This document shows positions 1 to 21,400 of a DNA stretch of 64,000 nt, one piece after another. Origin of the DNA: Cristatella mucedo (taxonomy: Eukaryota > Bryozoa > Phylactolaemata > Cristatellidae); assembly GCA_009760855.2 (NCBI GenBank), contig WPIO01000227.1:15001-79000 (forward strand). The letters are read 5' to 3'. The position numbers and the translations under genes are program-made. Each line of letters begins with the position of its first letter. Positions within the stretch are counted from its first letter, which is position 1. A model generated the notes under the pieces. It worked only from the letters and a program-made list of their open reading frames with translations. It did no database searches and was not told the DNA's origin.

Positions 1-690
1 AATGTATCGTTTGAAGAAGAAATGGCGTCGCTCGCAGGCGAGACGAAATCGTTTGCCATGGCAAAGGGATCGTTTGCAAGATGATAATGCATCGCTTGCA
101 TGAGAGACAGCCAGAACAACGAGAGGTATGGCATGGCGAGATGCGGCAGGAAGACTGAGCATGCATTCAAGTGACAGAGCGTGTAATAGAGATCTTCAAG
201 CGTAAAAGGGAGAGTTTGCAGCGTGCGGCAGAGAGACGCTGGGCGTGACAAGGAGACCATTTTGTTTGAGCGAGAAATGAGGTCACTCGGAAGCGAGACA
301 AAATCCTCGGCCAGAGAAACTGCAATGTTTGCAAGAGATAGTGTATCGTTTGAGACACAGCTAATACAGCAAGAGATATGGTAAGGCGGGATATTCGGCA
401 GAGAGAATATAGCATGCATTCAAGAGAAGAAGCTATAATCGAGAGCCTTAAGCGTGAGCAAAGAGCTTGCAGCGTTCATTAGAGAGACTGCTGCATGCGG
501 CAGAAAGAAGCAGTACGTGGTGATGTGGTGACATAGCGACTGCGTCATCCGCTATTTGGAAGGCATTTTCCGTAGGAGCGAAGGCATCATCCGTAAGAAA
601 AACGGCATTGCTTTCAAAAGATTAGGCCCAACTGGCAACATAGACGGCATCATACGGAAGATAGACGGCATCGGGCTGCAGAGAGACGGT
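1..690 (-). repeat. Satellite A block, minus orientation
   Basis: Degenerate tandem repeat with recurring gagagacggcatcg-like and cgtttgcaagaga-like motifs, the same family and orientation as the large array at 18428-29184. The unit is about 21 bp, but this block is more diverged and has no clear higher-order period. Open frames here are short and read the repeat, so no gene is called. It is the left flank into which the LTR retrotransposon was inserted. Confidence 0.7.
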
Positions 691-2105
691 ACCTTCCGCT
701 AGGTAGGCTTATCCTGCCGCTTCCCTTGCGGCGTAACCTACCACTTGATACCGTTTGGTTCGCATCTATAAGCAATAACCAGGCCGCCACAAAACAAGTG
801 TTTCGGGCGCTGACCTACTTACCATTACAAAAGGGGGTCGTGAGTCCTCGGCGTGAATAGGAAAGCGAGAAACGCAAATCGGGGATTTCACTGAGCTTTA
901 TTCGCAAGTGCACAAAGTCGCCCTGGGTCTAGCTCAGTTTTACGTCCAAACTCCTTGCACGCTCTCAACAGCACAAACCGTTATTGCGGAGGGAATACGC
1001 GCCCCACTTAGGCCACCTAAGTCTATTGTGGGGAACGACCCGAATGAGAATTAGAGCCCGAACCGGAGCCTAGACTCTGACTGGAGAACTAGGGCTCCGC
1101 TTCCAACTTACGGCAGGAATACCTCATGCACTACATCAAGCACTCTTTCAGAGGAAACAGGGCTCCACATTTAGGCTATATAAGTCAATAATGAGGGACG
1201 ACCCAAAGAGATGGATCCCCACCTGGAGCCTAGACCCTGACTGGAGAACTAGGGCTCCGCTTCCAAATTACGGCAGAAATACCTCACACACAACCTCAAG
1301 CATTCTTGTGGAGGAAACGCGTCTCCACACTTGGACTACCTCCGTCTCTAGGGGTTGGGGGACGGCGCAAATAGATGAAGGAGCCCAAACCAACGGAATA
1401 TCACACCCATCCCACCAACAAATAGAGCATCTAGCTTGCACCGGCAAATCCCAATGCCGAAACCACGTTCTAGCGTCACACAATCAACACAAAAGAAACA
1501 TAAAATGTTAGCTTGGGCAAAATACGATCGTATTCGGTGGAATCCACCGAATCCTCCTAGCGCTGTCTCGTCCGGTCCCGTCAATTTCCGGCGAAAAGCC
1601 CTCCCTCCTCCCTCGCTTTTACAGAAACGAGTCCGGCAGCATCGAAACAACGCCTAAGAGAGGAGTCGAACAAAGACCAAGAGCGAGCTTCTCTCTATTC
1701 TTAAATATTTAGCTGGCACAATAGGGCAAGAGCGTAGTGGTATTGGGCCCGACACCGTGGCTCATTACGGCAAGGAATTTATACTACCACTAGGCCACTG
1801 GAAGGGCACCCCTGTCCAGCTTGAATGCCGAATAGGTTGCAGACGATTCTTTTTGGACAGAGTGATGACCGAGGTTGACAGGTCAGCCAATGTCAATCAG
1901 CAGCTCCAGCAGATATTAGACTTATTCTAATATCCGAATCGCCACTGCTGGTCTCGGAGCTTCCTGGCTTGCCTTAAGGTCTTTCTCTCTAACCACACTG
2001 GCGCTCCTCTCAGGCTCACTACTCCAGGACAAAGGAGTTTTCGCCCGCCGAACAGTTATTGTTCGTGCTAAAATTAAGCCAAGGCCAGCAAGGTGCTACA
2101 AACCT
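690..2105 (-). repeat. LTR, 3' copy in element orientation
   Basis: This segment matches 6227-7547 over most of its length. Shared landmarks include the taggctta...cctgc start, the aaagggggtcg segment, aatcggggatt, gtctattgtggggaacgacc, the cccaatgccg/ctaagccg segment and the end gccaaggcca. Read on the minus strand the LTR begins TGTAG, consistent with a TG start. It is about 100 bp longer than the other copy because it holds an internal tandem duplication. The first ~30 bp, nearest position 690, match the other copy poorly, so the boundary is approximate. Confidence 0.8.
1040..1320. repeat. Tandem duplication inside the 3' LTR
   Basis: Two copies of a ~125-150 bp segment sharing ctggagaactagggctccgc, followed by a cttccaa...tacggca...aatacctca segment, start near 1040 and 1192. 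The equivalent place in the other LTR (from about 6587) carries one copy of this segment plus an AAT microsatellite. The duplication is therefore private to this LTR and arose after insertion or by unequal exchange. Confidence 0.65.
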
Positions 2106-2340
2106 ATCGACCATGGGAAGACCAGACCTCGGATCTACACTCTAAACTAACGGATCTGCTAAGCTCACACATGCACACAATCAACGCAACAGTCATTTTA
2201 AATTAAGCCTAACCTAACATCGCGACGTGCCAGTTATTCATTGGTCGGGGCACCCAAAAGTAGCTGCTGCCCGTTTTTCGCCTTTCAGTTTTCAATTTTC
2301 CGGAGAAACCAAAAAGTAACGTCCCTCATCAAAGCACTAC
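2106..2340. other. Element DNA between integrase end and 3' LTR, no gene
   Basis: This stretch follows the end of the integrase reading on the minus strand and precedes the 3' LTR. A pyrimidine-rich run around 2270-2302 on the plus strand is the only candidate for a polypurine tract on the element strand, but it is not directly beside the matched LTR end. It may instead belong to an LTR that extends further than the other copy shows. Nothing else is recognisable. Confidence 0.4.
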
Positions 2341-3640
2341 CTAGTGCTGAAGCCAATCAGTCGGACACTGTTCATGCGGGGCTCTCTGTTCATAATGGGG
2401 AAAGTGCTGTGTTGTAGCTGGCGTGTTTGCTTCTCCGCTCTTCTCATCAGTAGCAATGTTGGGGACGCCAGCAAATGTACATTCCTCAGGAGGAGGTGCA
2501 TCCATAGCCTTGGATGTGGTTCTGGTTGAATTAGCCGGGTCGGTTTGCAGTTCGTCCTCCACTATGATCGAAGCCTGTGGTAGGGTTTCATGTTCGTAGA
2601 GAGGTGACGGGCGTGTCCATGCAGGTTTGCACTGGTTGATGTGTACAAACTGCTCTCTGCCATTGTTTCCATCAACAACAAGAAACTTTGTTTCAGTACG
2701 TGACTTAATGCTTAACAAGCCATGCCAAAGATGCTGTAGCTTAGGCGTCCTTCTGCGACGTAGCTAAGCTGCGAAAATGTAGCCGTGATCGCCCTCCTTG
2801 AGCGTCGTTTGCCTGGCACCCCGATTGTACAATTCTTTGATGCACCTGGGCGGTTTGGTTGGCTGCAAGGGCAGCGTTCCACGTATCGAGCAGTCGGTCG
2901 TGGACGGCCCGTGCTTAATCTTCCTCTGTTGCCACCGGTTGGTTCTCCACAGGGAGAACCAGGTTGATCGGAAGGCGGGCCTCTCGACCATGCATCATAT
3001 GAAACGGTGTGCAATTAATGGATTCATGCACTCTCGTACTATGTGCGAGGAACACATATGGTACGTACGTATTCCAGATGTTCTGCCGGCTACTTACGAA
3101 CATTGACAGCATCACAATCAAGGTACGGTTGAACTGTTCAACTAAACCATCTGTTGCTGGAATTTATCGAGACGTTTGAAGTTGAGTACCGCGTAGCTCC
3201 CTGCCGCCTCTCTCTACCAACCTCGTCATGAATTAGGGCTTCGGGCAGAAAGGATCTCTTCTGGAACCCCATGTAGACACACTATATCTTCCACGAAGGC
3301 TATCGCACACGTCAGGGCCTGCCTTTGTAACTGGCAAGGGGCCCACAACGTCCATGGACACCATTTGAAATGACCGTTCCATGGGTATGCTATCAAAGGT
3401 ACCCTCGGGTGCTTTGATGGGGGTTTTTGCGAGTGACATGCCACACATATCTTCACTCAGTCATTCGCCTGTTTTGTGATATCGGGCCAGAAGTACTTAT
3501 CCTGTATATTACAGTGTTCCTGAGACCGTAGGTGGGCGCCGAACAAGCCGTCGTGGCACTCTTTCAGTATCTCTTCTCTTTAGGGAAGGCGGAATAACCA
3601 GCTACCCCTTAGCCCTGCAACAATTCTGTGGAGACAGCCA
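2341..3640 (-). pseudogene. Gypsy integrase, broken
   Basis: From 3640 downwards on the minus strand, an HHCC-type zinc-binding region is visible (CHDGLFGAHL near 3550, YFWPDITKQ, then KICVACHSQK near 3446). Next comes the catalytic core start with MVSMDVVGPLP around 3340-3370, carrying the first catalytic Asp. The second acidic position, usually Asp in the ...PEEILSD context, reads PEEILSA near 3245, so it appears lost. A late-core segment at 2915-3121 has HESINCTPFHMMHGREARLP, and the C-terminal chromatin-facing part around 2640-2700 has VDGNNGREQFVHINQ. The pieces sit in different frames with stops between them. It would insert element cDNA into the genome, but this copy cannot make the enzyme. 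Confidence 0.85.
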
Positions 3641-3854
3641 TTCGTGTGCAATGCGAACGTTCCACACTGTGTGCCAATATATCTCTGATGTTCTGGCGGC
3701 CGATCAGCAATCGACTGGCCAGTCAATCACAGTTGTATAGACTCGAGAAGGGGATCCCTGCTCTGTGCTTGGGTAATGAACCTAAGAATGTGCATGGGCC
3801 GCCCACACTGAGTTGATCCAGGCACCCTCTGGAGGATCTGGACGTGAAAGAGCA

Positions 3855-5351
3855 TCAGCGTTTGTGCTGGCCTTTCTGAGTCGGTAGACTGCATCCATGC
3901 AATACTCCTGGAATGTGAGACCCTATTTTTATGAGCCTAGTTGAGTCGGGTGTTTCTTTGATTACCCACGACAATGGTTGGTCAAAATACCCCTTTACAG
4001 GCTTCCCATACACGTAACAGCGATAATGTCTCACCGAGGCGAGTACTGCTAGTGCTTTTCTCTCGGTGGTTGAATAATTCCTCTCATTCTTATTCAGTGT
4101 TCGGCTAAAGAATGCTTCGGGATGTTCTTTCCCTTTGCGTATCTGACTAAGTACGGCACCTAGAGCTACCCGACTCGCATCAGTGCTGAGACAAAATGGT
4201 TGCTCAAAATCAGAAAAAATTAAGATGTGTGCCGAGCTAAGACGTTGGTGCAATTCCAAAAATGCTTCGTCACACTCTGGCTACCATTTAAAATTCTCTA
4301 TCTCTCTCTTGCGTAGTAACTTGTATTATAGAGCGGCAATAGTTGCAAAGCCTACTGTGAACTTACGGTAGTAAGAGGCTAATCCAAGGATCTGTCGGAT
4401 TGCCGACACATTCCTAGGGAGATAGTAATCTCTTACCTTAATGATATTGTCGGGGTCTGGCTTCATTCCTTCGGCTGACAAAACATGCCCGAGGTAGCGT
4501 ACCTGTGGCTATGCGAAGTGGCATTTGGAAGGCGTCAACTTCAATCCGTACTGTTGTAGTCAATCGAGAACCTGCGTCAAGCGCTCAAGATGCTCTTCAA
4601 AGTTTCGCGAGAATAATAATAAATCATTGATATACATCAGGCTGGTTTCTCACTGCAAGTTCGACAAGCAAAGATCCATGGCTAATTGATAAGTGCCAGG
4701 GATATTGCACGAAACGTATTTTCCTGAATGGAAACTGACCCCGATAAATTGCAAACGCGGTCTTTGCTTTATCATTGGGATGCAAGTGTATTTGACAATA
4801 ACCTGAGGCTAAATCAAGCGTGCTTAAATACTCTGCACCGCCCAGAAATCGGCATACCTCATCTGGCCTGGTCAAGAGATAGCTGTCTTTAATGGTCACT
4901 GCGTTTAGCTTTCGGTAGTCCAGGCAAAACTGATACGAACCATCCTTCTTCTTTACTAAAACGAATGGGCTGGACCAAGGCGAGTTGGCCGGCTGAACCA
5001 CCCCTTTCTCCAACATCTCATCTACCTGACGCGCAACCTCGGGCTTTAGAGAATGAGATACACTGTATGGCCTTACTTTTATTGGCCGAACCGAACAAAT
5101 TTCAATAGTATGACTCGCGCCTGTCATTTCTCTTACTTGATATTCTCCATAACAAAGATACTCTCATAGCTCTGCAATAGAGATAGCAACTTCTTCTTTT
5201 CGGCAGCAGAGAGAATCGGTTCAGAGAGGTCGAAGTTTGTTAAATTTTGTCGTATCATCCTAAAGCGGACACTGATGCTACGCGTCTCTCTATTTTGGGG
5301 GATCCCACTCGGGATCTCACCAAACTGGTGCATTCCGCGGCACTGTTGCAC
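3855..5351 (-). pseudogene. Gypsy reverse transcriptase and RNase H, broken
   Basis: The minus strand first encodes a pre-RT segment (5133-5351). The RT domain at 4624-5127 has PYSVSHSLKPEVARQVDEML, then VLVKKKDGSYQFCLDYRKLN, then YLSTLDLASGYCQIHLHP, which are the fingers and palm motifs of Ty3/gypsy RTs. The YxDD active site lies in another frame near 4630 and reads YINDLLLFS, so its first Asp is replaced by Asn. The frame is broken around 4690-4710 and by stops near 4520-4570 and 4280. RNase H follows at 3855-4259 with LSTDASRVALGAVLSQ, HPEAFFSRTLN and NYSTTERKALAVL. Role: copies element RNA into DNA and removes the RNA. The Asn change and the breaks make it inactive. Confidence 0.92.
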
Positions 5352-5710
5352 CTATCCGGGTTAGATGGCGTGCAGACTGCGGCAACGCGTGCATGGTCTA
5401 AGCATCAAATTTTCATTCTAGCTGGTAAGAGTACTGGTCAATTAGTGGCGTTAAAATGCGCACTGGAATACCTGGCCATCAAGACAGATTAGTGCACATG
5501 CGGCCGACTAATTCCGTTTGCCGAGCGTTCCATAACGTGGCTCGAACATTTATTCTCCTGCCGCGGGTTTCCCACTACTATCCCAGTCGACCGAAAAGCG
5601 AATAAAATGTTTAGATACGGGCCCAACCTCAACCGGTGTTTGTGTCTTCACGGTGAACCACCTTCTCCGTGACACCGAGGGGGAGCACAACCAGCTCAAG
5701 GCGTTCATTA
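5352..5710 (-). other. Protease-RT linker region, no clear domain
   Basis: This lies between the end of the protease reading and the segment just before RT on the minus strand. It would be the linker of the polyprotein. The minus-strand reading is interrupted by several stops. An 81-codon open frame on the plus strand overlaps it but resembles nothing and opposes the element's coding strand, so it is treated as a shadow. Confidence 0.5.
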
Positions 5711-6061
5711 CCCTATCAACAATACTTGCTTCTTCATATCAAAGGTGACTGGACCGAGCTTCGCCAGGAAGTCGGTGCCTAGCAGCAGCGGATGCGTAGA
5801 ATTTCAGGCGACGTAAATGCGATGCATACGATGTACTTTTCCTAACTGGATCCGTACTGACAAGCTGCCCAGAATCTCCAGCCGGGACCCTCCTATGACA
5901 GACGCTGTAATTGCGGTGCACAAAAATTGTAGCCCTATCAATTCTAGCCCTTTCATCAAATTCGCCATGTTTAGCGCTTCACTATCATCAGGGCCACCGC
6001 TCCTACCACCCGCTTCTTGTTGCCAAGACTGGCTCGTCTCGGTCGTTTCCCTTGTTTGCAT
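5711..6061 (-). pseudogene. Gypsy retropepsin-like protease, broken
   Basis: The minus-strand frame from 6061 reads ...ASVIGGSRLEILGSLSVRI and then HRMHRIYVA. A TGA at 5804-5806 interrupts it, and the same frame then continues with HPLLLGTDFLAKLGPVTFDM to a TAA near 5710. The ILGxVxVxI strand and the LLLGTDFL motif are typical of gypsy aspartic proteases. The expected D-T/S-G active-site triplet just before ASVIGG is not visible, so the N-terminal part seems mutated. It would process Gag-Pol. It begins close to the primer-binding site, which is why gag looks deleted. Confidence 0.75.
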
Positions 6062-6208
6062 GGGTGCACGTCCCTACCTCCCAAGTTCCAACGACACTCG
6101 TTTGCTTGGTCCAATTTCCACACCTACAGGTCTAATTCAAGGGACCTACTCAAGCAAGCCGCCTCCTGCTAAATTTCTCGGGCTAGGATTGCATCTGTCA
6201 TTTAACAA

Positions 6209-6226
6209 ACCCCACGTTGGGCGTCA
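6209..6226 (-). other. Primer-binding site, tRNA-Lys type
   Basis: The minus strand reads TGACGCCCAACGTGGGGT immediately inside the 5' LTR. It differs at two of 18 positions from the primer-binding site known for elements primed by tRNA-Lys(1,2). It sits where minus-strand DNA synthesis should start and fixes the orientation of the element independently of the coding parts. Confidence 0.75.
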
Positions 6227-7547
6227 AAAAAGTAAAGCCAAAGGTTCGGCGGAATAGGCTTAACCTGCTGCTTACCCAGCGGCGCAAACTACCAGGTGAT
6301 GCCGTTCGGCACGCGTCTACACGTAATAAGCAGGCCGCCCCGAAACAAGCGTTTCTGGCGCTGACCTACTAACCGTTAATAAAGGGGGTCGCAAGTCCGC
6401 GACGTGAATTGGAAAGCGAGAGACACAAATCGGGGATTTTACTGAGAATTATTGACAAGCGCTCAAAGTCTCTGTGCGGCTCGCTCAGTTTTATCTCCAC
6501 ACTCCACGCACGCTCTCAACAGCACAAACACTCTTGCGGAGGGAATACGTCCCGCACTTAGGCTACCTATGTCTATTGTGGGGAACGACCCGAATGAGAA
6601 TTGGAGCCCAAACGGGTGCCTAGACCCTGACTGGAGAACTAGGGCTCCGCTTCCAACTGACCGCAGGAATACCTCATGCACTACCTCAAATAATAATAAT
6701 AATAATAATAATTCACTTGATAAAGCGCCCTCAGAGAACTTAATCTCTCACTAGGCGAGAATCTCAAACACTCTTGCCGAGGAAACACGTCTCCACACTT
6801 GGACTACCTCCGTCTCTAGGAGGGACGACCGAAATACACGAAGGAGCTCGAACCAACGAAATATCACACCCATCCCACCAACAACGTCTAGCTCGCACCG
6901 GCAAATCACTAAGCCGAAACCACGTTCGAGCGCCACACACACAACACAAAAGAAACACGAAATGGTAACTCGGGCACAATACGGCCGTATTCGTTGAAGT
7001 CCACCGAATCCTCCTAGTGCTGTCTCGTCCTTTTCCATTAATCGCCGGCCCTACTCCCTTCCTTTCAGAGAAACGAGTCCGACGGCGTTGAAGCAACGCC
7101 GAAGAGAAGAGACGAACAGAGACCAAGAGGAAGCGACTCACGACTCTTAAATACCTAGCTGAGACAATGGGGCAAGATCTTAGTGGTATTGGGCCCGACA
7201 CGATGGTCCAATATGGCTAGGAAATAATACCGTCACAAGGCCACTGGAAGGGCACCTCTGTCCAGCTTGAATGCCGAATAGGTTGCAGACGATTCTTTTT
7301 GGACAAAGTTATGGCCGAGGTTGACAGGTCAGCCAACGTCGATCAGCAGCGCCCAAGGATATCAGATCAATTCTCAAGGCTGAATCGCCACACTTGGTCT
7401 TGGAGCTTCCTGGCTGGCTCTTAAGCTCTTGCTCTCTAACCGCACTGGTGCTCCTCTCTGGCTCACTGCTCCAGGACAAAGGAGTTTTCGCCCGCCGAAC
7501 AGTTCTTGTTTGTGCTAAAATTAAGCCAAGGCCACCAAGCCACTACA
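6227..7547 (-). repeat. LTR, 5' copy in element orientation
   Basis: Matches 690-2105 with many substitutions and small indels, so the element is old. It runs from the primer-binding site to gccaaggccaccaagccactaca, after which satellite A resumes abruptly at about 7548. It lacks the internal tandem duplication of the other LTR and has gained an AAT microsatellite. Confidence 0.8.
6689..6713. repeat. (AAT)n microsatellite in the LTR
   Basis: About eight perfect trinucleotide repeats followed by attcact. They are present only in this LTR copy, at the place where the other copy has its duplicated segment. Confidence 0.95.
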
Positions 7548-7965
7548 TGAGTGAAGTCTTGTCCGCAGGACAGACGATATCGTTTGCAGAGATAGGACCT
7601 CGTTCACAACAGAGATGGCATCGTCCTGAAGATAGATGGCATCGACCCGCAGAAAGACGGCATCACTCCGACAATTACGGCTACGACCACAAGTGATATG
7701 GCGTGTCATGATGCGGCAGAGAGATTGAAACATCCTGCAGAGAGACGAAGCATGCACAAGAGAGTAGGAAACGTACGGATGTAAGTTTTTCGGGTAAAGC
7801 AAAGAGGCCGCAACGTGTGGCAGAGAGAAGCTGCATGTGGTGGAGAGACCATACAGTTCAAAGGAGAAATAGTGTCGCTTTGAAATGAGAAGTAATCCTT
7901 TGCAAACAAAACAAGACTGTTTTCAAGACAACGTTCCTCCACGATACACATCCAATCCCTATCCA
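7548..7965 (-). repeat. Satellite A block, minus orientation, with a short unassigned end
   Basis: 7548-7925 has the gacagacgatatcgtttgcaga and gatggcatcg-type motifs of satellite A in the same orientation as 1-690, and is the right flank of the LTR element. About 40 bp after it (7926-7965) match neither the satellite nor the LINE and remain unassigned. On the other side of the LINE the satellite resumes in the opposite orientation. Confidence 0.7.
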
Positions 7966-8668
7966 AGATTAGAAGCTGTCTCCCACAGTGGCTTGCAAAA
8001 ATTTTAACTAGCTCTTTAGTTCTGTCTCGGCTTGATTACTGTAATTCCCTTTTGGCTGGGCTGCCAAAGAAAGCTATTATGGCACTACAGCGGACTATGA
8101 AGATGGCTGCAAGGCTGGTCTTCCAATCCGAGCGGTTTGAGCACGTGTCACCTTTGCTGAAACAGCTAGGATGGTTGCCGGTTGAGCAAAGGATAGGATA
8201 CAGAGCAAACTTCTTAAGCTGACCCACAAGGCCTACCAGAGCTTGGCTCCTTCGTACCTAGCTGAACTGCTACATCAGTTTCAGCCTGTTTGTGCACTGA
8301 GGTCCTGCGTGGACAATAAATTAGCTGTACTATTCCTGCGCTTAAATACAGTTGGCGACAAAAGCTTAAGCTCTGCAGGTCCAAGACTGTGGAACTCACT
8401 TCGGCAATTCTTACTCAACGACAACTACTCTCCTACTGCCGACTTTGGCACATCTTTTTTAGCGGTCCTGAGCTGCTACTTCTATGCTACTCGCTACCTC
8501 AACTGCTCTCCTGACTCTGCTATGCTTCCCACTTTCTCTTTGTTGCGTGAGACGAAGTCTGTTGGCTACCGAATGCGTACCGAAAGCCGCTTAGGCTGTG
8601 AGTTTGCTATACAAAACTCTCCTGCGTAACACCCACATGGTCTTTATGACTTTGTGGAGTTACAGACG
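7966..8668 (+). pseudogene. LINE 3' end (non-LTR RT C-terminus), copy 1
   Basis: The plus strand encodes LVLSRLDYCNSLLAGLPKKA, then MKMAARLVF and FEHVSPLLKQLGWLPVEQR, the conserved region behind the RT catalytic core in CR1/L2/Jockey-like LINEs. A 5-bp duplication near 8195 (ggata repeated), absent from copy 2, breaks the frame. After it a downstream frame reads through APSYLAELLHQFQPVCALRS. The end at 8610-8668 (tcctgcgtaacacccacatgg, then gagatacattacat) matches copy 2, including the start of an ACATT tail. 5'-truncated, as is usual for LINE copies. The RT active site and endonuclease are absent, so it is a dead fragment. Confidence 0.88.
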
Positions 8669-8689
8669 GAGATACATTACATCGTGTAT

Positions 8690-18414
<9,725 letters not shown>

Positions 18415-18427
<13 letters not shown>

Positions 18428-18445
18428 GCGAGACAGCATTGTTAG
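18415..18445. other. Inversion junction between satellite A arms
   Basis: Plus-oriented satellite (ending ...gtggggatgacactg) changes within a few bases to minus-oriented satellite (taagcgagacagcattg...). No unrelated DNA lies between the arms. The two arms face each other, but because they are diverged they form only an imperfect palindrome. Confidence 0.8.
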
Positions 18446-21400
18446 TTATGAGAGATATCATTGTCGGCAAGGGTGAAGCAATCGTTCGCAAGATAGACAG
18501 CGTCGACCACAAGTAAGATGGCATCGTCTTCTAGACGGACTGAATCGTTCGCAAGAGTGACGACTACAACCACAGAGAGATGGTTTCGTGTGCTGGAGAT
18601 ACAAAATCGTTCGCAAGTAAGATGGCATTTGGTAGGTAGAGCATCGGCATAAGCTGCAAGAGACATCGCATCGAGGGCTTCAGACACGGATCCGCTTAAA
18701 GAGCGAAAGCTACAACCGCGAGAAAAATGGCGTAGCGAAATTCAGTGGGTTCACCGGACCAATTGGCATGAAATGTCTTGCATTCATATTGGCATGCAAT
18801 TCGCTGGGTATATTTTTGACAGAGCATCGTCCACAATTGAAACGGCATCATTAGCAATAGGATGGGCATCTTCCACAGGTCAGACGTTGTCATCCACAAT
18901 ATACATGGCATGGGCAGTTACAGCCACGGAACCAGCTCCTACCGCGACCACGTCCTTCGTTAAGAGAGACAGCATCATAAGCACGGAATCAGCTGTCGTA
19001 CGGAAGAGCAACGACATTGACGACAACAGAGGCGACATCTAGCGGGACGGTAGCTTAAGCAAGAGCATCATTTGGACTCACGATATCGGCAGTTAGAGCC
19101 ATGGAACAAGATCCTAGCGAGACAGCGTCGTTCTTTAAGAGAGACAGCATCGTCAGAACGGGACAAGACTTCATCAGCAAGAGAGACGGCATCGAACGAA
19201 CGAGAGACGACATCGTCTTGTAGAGGGAATTGGCTTAGCAAAAGTGACGGCTACAACCACCAGAGAGACGGCATTGTGTGTTAGAGACACGGTATCGATC
19301 CCAAGCATGACGGCATCGCTAGGTTGACCACTTGCGACAACTGCAACAGAAGCGGCATCGTGGGCTTCAGAAATGGCTGTGTTTCAGGATAGAAAGATAC
19401 AACCGCAATAGAAATGGCATTGCGAAACGCAGTGGGGGTCACTCGAGCATGCTTTATCGATACCCACGGTATGGGTAAAACACAGCACTATTTGCAATAG
19501 AAACTTCGTTTCCCCAATATGACGGGCGTCGTATGCAGGAGAGATCCGCTCTCTGTAAGAGAAACGGCATAAGCATATAGAGCGACGGATACAGTTTCAA
19601 GCGAGACAGCAATCTTCATTAAAGGAGACAGCATCGTTTAAAAGGGAGAAGCCATTTTTGAGGAGAGAGACAGCAATGACCGAAAGAAAGACGGAAGCGT
19701 CTTCTAGTGAGTCGGACTCGTTCGCAGGAGTGATGGCTACAGCTGTAAGAGAGACGGCATCATCCTTTAGAGTCATGGTATAATGCCCAAGCAGGACGGT
19801 AGCTAGAGTATTGGTAGCTGGAGCGACGGCATCAGGTGCAAGAGAGACAGCATCTTACTGTTAAGACATGGAATCGTTTCAATTGAAACAGCTACAGCCT
19901 CAAGAAAAATAGCAAGGCGAAATGCTTTGGTGGCCCGGGTGCATACGGCATCGATGGGTAAGTTGCAGTGTAGACACAGCATCATTCACTATAGAAAAGG
20001 CATCATCCGCAATAGGACGGGCATCGTTCGCAGGAAAGATGTCATCGTCCGAAAGAGACAACGCATTGGCAGTTAGAGAGAAAAACCGAGCAGCAAGCGA
20101 GACAGCATTTCTCGTCAAGAGAAACAACATCATTACTAAGAGAGACCGCATCGAGCGAAAGTAAATCGGCATCGTCTTCTAGAAGGACGGATGCGTTCAC
20201 GAAAGTGACGGCTACAACCAAACGAGAGACTGCATCGTGCACTGGAGACGTGGTATCGCTAACAACAAGACGGTATCGGTAGGAAGAGAGACGGTATCAG
20301 CTGTGAAACAGACGAAATCGTGAGCATCATACATGGCGTCGTGTCGCAAGAGAAAGCTACAACCAAAATAGAAACGGCATTACTAAAGGCATTAGAGTCA
20401 CTGCAGAATACAACATTGGCATGCAAGGTATAGTTTACACATCGGGTCAGTCGCAAGAGTAGCCACATCGTTCGCAAAAAAGGACGTTGCCAGACGGAGA
20501 TACGTCATCATCAACGCTGAGACGGGGCATCGGCAGCTCGAGCGACTGCAGAAGCAAAGATCTTGACTGCATTGTTCTTTCAGTGAGATAGCATTGTCAG
20601 CCAGGGACGAGCCGTCGTCCACAAGAAAGACGGCATGGACCGAGGGTGAGACAACATCATCTTCCTGTCGAAATGATTCGTTCACAAGAGTAAAGTCTAA
20701 AACCACAACAGATATGGTATTGTGTGCCAGAGACACAGAATCGTTCTCAAGTAAGATGGCAATAGTAGGAAAAGAGACAGTATTAGCTACAGGAGAGACG
20801 GAATCGAGCGCTTCAGCTATGGCTTCGTTGGAAGAGAGAATGCTACACGAGCAAGAAAACTGGCGTATTGAAATTCAGTAGGGTAAGTGAAAAATTTGCC
20901 ATACATGCACAGGGTATAGTTAAGAAACAGCATCATCCACAATGGAAACGGCTTCGTCCGCAATAGAACGGGCATTGTCCGAAGGACGGCAGTCACCGTG
21001 AACGTGAGACACGGCATCGGCAGTTGATACGACGAGACAAGCTGTCGTCAGCAAGAGAGACAGCATTGATCGCAAGAGAGACGACGTCATCTTCTAGAGG
21101 GCGGTATCTTTAGATAGAGTGACGGCTGCAACCGCCTGAGAGACAGCATTGTGTGCTAGAGACACGGTGCCGATCGCAAGATTGCCAGGATCGGTCGGTA
21201 GACAGACGGCATAAGCTGGAAGACAGACGGCATGTGCCGTTCAGACACGGAATAGTTTCAATGAAGACAGCCACAACCCCACGAAAAATGGCAAGGCAAA
21301 ATGCAGTGGTGTCCCAGGTGTCTACGGCATCAATGGCAGGTTTTAGTATAGACACAGCATCATCCGCAATAACAAGGCATCATCCGCAATATTACGGGCA

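Larger units (their letters stand above)
690..7547 (-). mobile_element. Degenerate Ty3/gypsy-type LTR retrotransposon
   Basis: Two similar ~1.3-1.4 kb segments (about 690-2105 and 6227-7547) flank an internal region whose minus strand carries, in element order, a primer-binding site, an aspartic-protease segment, reverse transcriptase, RNase H and integrase. The order protease-RT-RNase H-integrase is that of Ty3/gypsy (Metaviridae) elements rather than copia. All coding parts are broken by stops or frameshifts. Only about 4 kb lies between the LTRs, and no Gag (capsid or CCHC zinc knuckle) is recognisable before the protease, so gag is probably deleted. Satellite A in the same orientation lies on both sides, which suggests insertion into existing satellite. 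Exact LTR ends and target-site duplication could not be fixed by eye. Confidence 0.88.

Noticed and set aside
1191-1657. Open frames of about 70-106 codons on both strands inside the LTR
   Set aside because: LTR sequence, not conserved between the two LTR copies as protein, with overlapping frames on both strands.
5247-5492. 81-codon plus-strand open frame in the retroelement
   Set aside because: It is antisense to the protease-RT linker and has no recognisable family.
18428-18445. Origin of replication or attachment site at the inversion point
   Set aside because: Only a change of satellite orientation is visible. No distinct motif lies between the arms.
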